A stretch of DNA of 9,662 nucleotides from Glaciecola sp. UBA983 (lineage in GTDB: Bacteria; Pseudomonadota; Gammaproteobacteria; Enterobacterales; Alteromonadaceae): contig DBBN01000112.1 in the NCBI GenBank assembly GCA_002292215.1, positions 1 through 9,662 of the forward strand. Reading direction: 5' to 3'. The notes under the pieces were generated by a model. It was not told the DNA's origin and made no database searches. It saw only the letters and a program-made list of their open reading frames with translations. The position numbers and the translations under genes are program-made. Below, one piece after another: positions 6,555-9,662 of the stretch. Every line of letters begins with the position of its first letter. Positions within the stretch are counted from its first letter, which is position 1.

Positions 6555-7967
6555 ATGGCAAACCACCAAAATTCTAAAAATAAACGTCTTAGTTCTCTGA
6601 TAATAGCCGAGTCGTTACTAATCTCATATATTTTGTATGTTGCATTTTATGTTGTGCAGCTTGCTGATCCAGTCGCACCAAATTTTGTTGTTTCGTACTT
6701 CCCTTTTTTGTTGTTTTTCGCATTTTTAATTGTCATGAGCTCACTAGCTGTCGGGTTATATGAGCCTAAATTACGCGAAACCTTTCGTGGTCTTATCCGT
6801 CGTATATTTGTCGCCCATGGTTTAGCATTTTTTGCGATGGTCGTTTTCTCAAGTCTCTTTTTCCGTGATATTTTCATCCATTCCTATTACTTTGTCGCTA
6901 GCATTGGTTTAACCATTATCTCTATTTCTATCTTTCGCTATGTCGTTATTCGTTTGGGTGCGCTGGGCTTAGTAAAAACTCGCATCGTAGTATTGGGTGC
7001 AGGCGAACGGGCTTCTATAATTGAAAAGAAAATGCGCAGAGCATCGGATCGTCGCGGTTTTGATTTATTAGGTTTTATCCCTGTTCCTGGTGATAACGTC
7101 GAGCAAGGCATTCAAAACGAACCGATTCTGAATATCAATATAGATGATTCATTTAAATCGTTTATCTTAGAAAATGAAATTGATGAAGTGGTCATTGCTG
7201 CGGATCAGCGTAGAGGTACGTTACCGATCGAGGTCTTATTCGATTGTCGTTTACAAGGTACACAAATTACTGACTTATTAGATTTTATGGAACGTGAAAC
7301 AGGGCAAATCGTCGTGAACTTAATGTATCCAAGTTGGCTTATCTTTTCGAAAGGGTTTGTGTCTCAAAATTATATAAGACAAATTGGAGATTTTGGTCTA
7401 AATTTATTTCTAGCAACGCTGGTTCTGTTATTTGTTTGGCCGTTTATGCTTCTGACTGCACTGGTGATTTATTTAGATGATGGGCGAAAAAACGGCGCAT
7501 CGGTATTTTACAAACAAACCCGTGTTGGTAAAGATGGAGAGCCGTTTTCAATCTATAAATTTCGTAGTATGGGGATTGATGCTGAAAAAAATGGTGCGCA
7601 ATGGGCGGATAAAAATGATGTACGGGTGACTCGAGTCGGCGGGTTTATTCGCAAATATCGTTTAGATGAGCTCCCGCAGTTATATAACATTTTTCGTGGC
7701 GATATGTCTTTTGTTGGGCCGCGTCCAGAACGACCTGAGTTTGTTGATAAATTGGTGCATGAAGTGCCATTTTATTCTCAACGACATAATGTTAAACCAG
7801 GATTGGCAGGTTGGGCGCAACTTAACTACCCTTATGGCGCCAGTGTCGAAGATGCAATGGAAAAACTGAAATATGATTTGTATTACGTTAAACATCAAAG
7901 CTTTTTGCTCGATATATTAGTTTTAGTAAGAACCGTAGAAGTCGTCTTATTCGGCAAAGGCCAGTAA
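6555..7967 (+). CDS. XrtA/PEP-CTERM system polyprenyl-phosphate sugar-phosphate transferase
   Basis: Initiating enzyme of exopolysaccharide synthesis: it moves a sugar 1-phosphate from a nucleotide sugar to undecaprenyl phosphate at the inner membrane (WbaP-like, TIGR03013 type). The sugar cannot be told from sequence. It has 470 residues. Four N-terminal membrane segments lie at about 15-36, 44-66, 84-105 and 110-135. A Rossmann-like domain begins with RIVVLGAGE (143-151). A further hydrophobic segment (about 277-302) precedes the catalytic bacterial sugar transferase domain. That domain has KQTRVG (320-325), YKFRSM (334-339), RLDELPQLYNIFRGDMSFVG (369-388) with the expected Asp-Glu dyad D371-E372, then PRPERPEF (389-396) and KPGLAGWAQL near 417. 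The start has AAGGA 7 bases upstream. It leads the + operon, 62 bases before the deacetylase gene. Confidence 0.95.
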   Translation: MANHQNSKNKRLSSLIIAESLLISYILYVAFYVVQLADPVAPNFVVSYFPFLLFFAFLIVMSSLAVGLYEPKLRETFRGLIRRIFVAHGLAFFAMVVFSSLFFRDIFIHSYYFVASIGLTIISISIFRYVVIRLGALGLVKTRIVVLGAGERASIIEKKMRRASDRRGFDLLGFIPVPGDNVEQGIQNEPILNINIDDSFKSFILENEIDEVVIAADQRRGTLPIEVLFDCRLQGTQITDLLDFMERETGQIVVNLMYPSWLIFSKGFVSQNYIRQIGDFGLNLFLATLVLLFVWPFMLLTALVIYLDDGRKNGASVFYKQTRVGKDGEPFSIYKFRSMGIDAEKNGAQWADKNDVRVTRVGGFIRKYRLDELPQLYNIFRGDMSFVGPRPERPEFVDKLVHEVPFYSQRHNVKPGLAGWAQLNYPYGASVEDAMEKLKYDLYYVKHQSFLLDILVLVRTVEVVLFGKGQ

Positions 7968-8017
7968 TTTAGGTTAAAACCGCCAGCGTACACGGATTTA
8001 TTTGTCAACTCTCGATT

Positions 8018-8022
8018 GGAGA
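8018..8022 (+). promoter_or_regulatory. Ribosome binding site that fixes the GTG start of the deacetylase
   Basis: GGAGA stands 7 bases before the GTG at 8030, the normal distance. The ATG at 8035 is out of frame, and the next in-frame ATG (8045, residue 6) would lie too far from it and just in front of the conserved TVDVEDYF motif. The GTG is therefore the preferred start. Confidence 0.7.
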
Positions 8023-8029
8023 AACCTCA

Positions 8030-8872
8030 GTGCAATGGAATGCAATGACAGTAGACGTGGAAGATTACTTTCACGTTTCTGCGTTTGAAAACTCAATATC
8101 CCCTGATCAATGGGAGCAGATTTCACCTCGTGTGGGCCAAAATACCCATAAGTTGATTGATATTTTCAACGAAAAAAACATCAAAGCCACATTTTTCACT
8201 CTAGGTTGGGTTGCCAAGCATTGCCCTGATGTCATTAAGCGCATTGTTGATGATGGGCATGAATTGGCCAGTCATGGCAGTAATCACCGTCGTGCCACGA
8301 TCATGACCCCTGAAGAGTTTCATGCAGATGTTGCTGAATCCAAAGACCGCCTTGAACAAATAGCCGGTGCGGCGATTCAAGGCTATCGCGCGCCAAGCTT
8401 TTCAATTAATACCACTAATGAGTGGGTATACGATATTCTGCACGATCTTAACTTTAAATATTCATCGAGTACGTATCCGATTATACATGATTTATATGGT
8501 GTACCAGAATGGCCGCGCTTTGCGTTTGAGCACCATTCAGGCTTGTTGGAGATCCCGATTCCAACGTTGTCCAAGAAAGGAAGAAATGTGGGTATTGGTG
8601 GGGGAGGCTATTTTAGATTATTTCCTTATTGGTTATCCAAACGCCGTATCGAAACGTATTTAGCCCAAGAGCAACAACCGTATAGCTTTTATTTTCATCC
8701 TTGGGAAATTGACCCTAACCAGCCTCGCGTTAAGGATGCACCATTTAAATCCAAATTTAGACATTATGTAAATTTATCACGGATGCAAAACAAACTTGAA
8801 CACCTTATCGATGATTTTAATTGGACGAGTATGCAAGAGGCGTACAAACCATTTTTAGAGGGGCGTAAATGA
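8030..8872 (+). CDS. XrtA system polysaccharide deacetylase (NodB domain plus DUF3473)
   Basis: Carbohydrate esterase family 4-like enzyme expected to remove N-acetyl groups from the polymer or its precursor (TIGR03006 type). It has 280 residues, starting at GTG. The NodB-type motifs are in order: TVDVEDYFHV (7-16) with D9 and D12, KATFFTLGWVA (52-62), SHGSNHR (81-87) with H82 and H86 as likely metal ligands alongside an aspartate, and GYRAPSFSI (118-126) with R120. The C-terminal part carries the conserved GGGGYFRLFPY and FYFHPWEIDPNQP of DUF3473. No signal peptide or membrane helix is seen, so it appears cytoplasmic unless exported in another way. It overlaps the exosortase start by four bases (ATGA), showing tight coupling. 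I assigned metal ligands by motif, not by alignment. Which polymer it acts on is unknown. Confidence 0.94.
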   Translation: MQWNAMTVDVEDYFHVSAFENSISPDQWEQISPRVGQNTHKLIDIFNEKNIKATFFTLGWVAKHCPDVIKRIVDDGHELASHGSNHRRATIMTPEEFHADVAESKDRLEQIAGAAIQGYRAPSFSINTTNEWVYDILHDLNFKYSSSTYPIIHDLYGVPEWPRFAFEHHSGLLEIPIPTLSKKGRNVGIGGGGYFRLFPYWLSKRRIETYLAQEQQPYSFYFHPWEIDPNQPRVKDAPFKSKFRHYVNLSRMQNKLEHLIDDFNWTSMQEAYKPFLEGRK

Positions 8873-9662
8873 AAACGATGACAGCCATTGCGAATGTTCA
8901 ATATCCGAAGTTTTTATTAAGCCTTTCCGCACTCATTATTTGTTGGTTCTTTTTCAGTTACCAAGGATTAGAATCGGCATTTGACATTTGGTACATATCA
9001 GAAATATTTCAACACTGCTTTTTTGTGATCCCTGGCGCATTGTATTTAATTTATCTGCAACGCCAAGCGTTAGCGGGGTATGCTATTACTCCTAGTTATT
9101 GGGCTATGCCTTTTATTTTAGGGCAAATCGTTGTTTATGTTGTAGGGGTAGCGGGTGATGTTCAGTTATTAATGCACCTAGCATTGTTTAGTTTATTACC
9201 GACCTTAATATGGTTTGCTATTGGTAATAAAGCGGCATGGCATATTGTTTTCCCTCTCTTTTTTATGATGTTTTCAATACCAATAGGTGAAGAGTTAATT
9301 CCATTTTTACAAGAAGTGACCGCGGATCTATCGGTGTACTTTTTAGGGTTAACGGGCGTCCCTTTATTTCGTTCTGGGTTGTATATTGAGATCCCCGAAG
9401 GACGTTTTTTAGTTGCCGAAGCTTGCTCTGGTATTAGCTTTTTTATTGCTTCTATCGTGATCGGAAATTTGTACGCGTACATGAATTTACACTCTCCTGT
9501 ACGCCGTATCTTGTTTGTGGGCTTAGCCATTTTATATCCGATATTAGCGAATGCGATTCGTGTCTATGGAATTATTTTAACGGGGCATCTTACTGATATG
9601 CAACATGCGGTAGGAGCCGATCATCTGATTTACGGTTGGTTCTTTTTTGCGATTGTCATTAT
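8869..9662 (+). CDS. xrtA: Exosortase A, N-terminal part (3' end outside window)
   Basis: Multi-pass inner-membrane cysteine transpeptidase/protease that recognises C-terminal PEP-CTERM signals on exported proteins, in the manner of a sortase. 264 residues are visible, with several hydrophobic helices (for example about 15-31, 50-63, 79-96, 100-118, 124-138, 187-203, 213-232). All three catalytic residues are present: C186 in EACSGI, R231 in ANAIRV, and H252 in ADHLIYGWFFF. The stretch FSIPIGEELIPFLQEVTA (135-152) is typical of the XrtA type. The ATG overlaps the deacetylase stop (ATGA), with GAGG (8858-8861) upstream; M4 is an alternative start. XrtA proteins often continue into an EpsI domain of about 200 residues, which would lie past the window. 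No PEP-CTERM substrate gene is seen here. The frame runs open to the last base. Confidence 0.95.
   Translation, partial: MKTMTAIANVQYPKFLLSLSALIICWFFFSYQGLESAFDIWYISEIFQHCFFVIPGALYLIYLQRQALAGYAITPSYWAMPFILGQIVVYVVGVAGDVQLLMHLALFSLLPTLIWFAIGNKAAWHIVFPLFFMMFSIPIGEELIPFLQEVTADLSVYFLGLTGVPLFRSGLYIEIPEGRFLVAEACSGISFFIASIVIGNLYAYMNLHSPVRRILFVGLAILYPILANAIRVYGIILTGHLTDMQHAVGADHLIYGWFFFAIVI

Noticed and set aside
9162..9530. 122-residue open frame on the minus strand
   Set aside because: It is antisense to the exosortase coding region that includes the catalytic cysteine. Its composition looks like a reverse-complement shadow.

Overview
This window is most of an exosortase A (XrtA)/PEP-CTERM exopolysaccharide locus. 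The host is probably a Gram-negative, AT-rich gammaproteobacterium, perhaps marine and Alteromonadales-like. That placement is an inference from the ubiH neighbour, the base composition and the family mix; the window holds no phylogenetic marker that settles it. All genes with a visible core are intact. The first and last are cut by the window edges. I see no RNA genes, CRISPR arrays, insertion sequences or attachment sites, and no gene-free stretch longer than 169 bases.

Layout: (1) Bases 1-301 are the 3' end of ubiH (ubiquinone synthesis), probably a housekeeping flank. (2) Bases 305-344 hold dyads and a TATAAT box, followed by a + strand ExeA-like AAA ATPase (364-1527). (3) A perfect 13-bp stem at 1511-1540 forms a two-way terminator between this gene and the convergent minus-strand operon. 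(4) The minus-strand operon reads, in transcription order: lipoprotein polysaccharide export protein (6385-5759), chain-length determinant (5701-4157), tyrosine autokinase (4157-3207) and outer-membrane beta-barrel protein (3188-1554). (5) Bases 6386-6554 are a divergent promoter region. (6) The + strand operon reads: polyprenyl-phosphate sugar-phosphate transferase (6555-7967), polysaccharide deacetylase (8030-8872) and exosortase (8869 to beyond the window).

How the genes should work together: the sugar transferase puts the first sugar phosphate on the lipid carrier at the inner membrane. The chain-length protein and its separate tyrosine kinase control polymerisation and export. The deacetylase trims N-acetyl groups. 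The short export lipoprotein, perhaps with the beta-barrel protein, passes the polymer through the outer membrane. The exosortase processes PEP-CTERM proteins, encoded elsewhere, so that they are delivered to the surface or matrix. The role of the ExeA-like ATPase is not known.

Most noteworthy: the export protein is very short and lacks the C-terminal outer-membrane helix of Wza, while its operon encodes a beta-barrel of unknown function that could be the missing pore. In addition, the two separate promoter regions share an exact 10-mer and GACTA-type half-sites, which suggests one regulator for the split locus.
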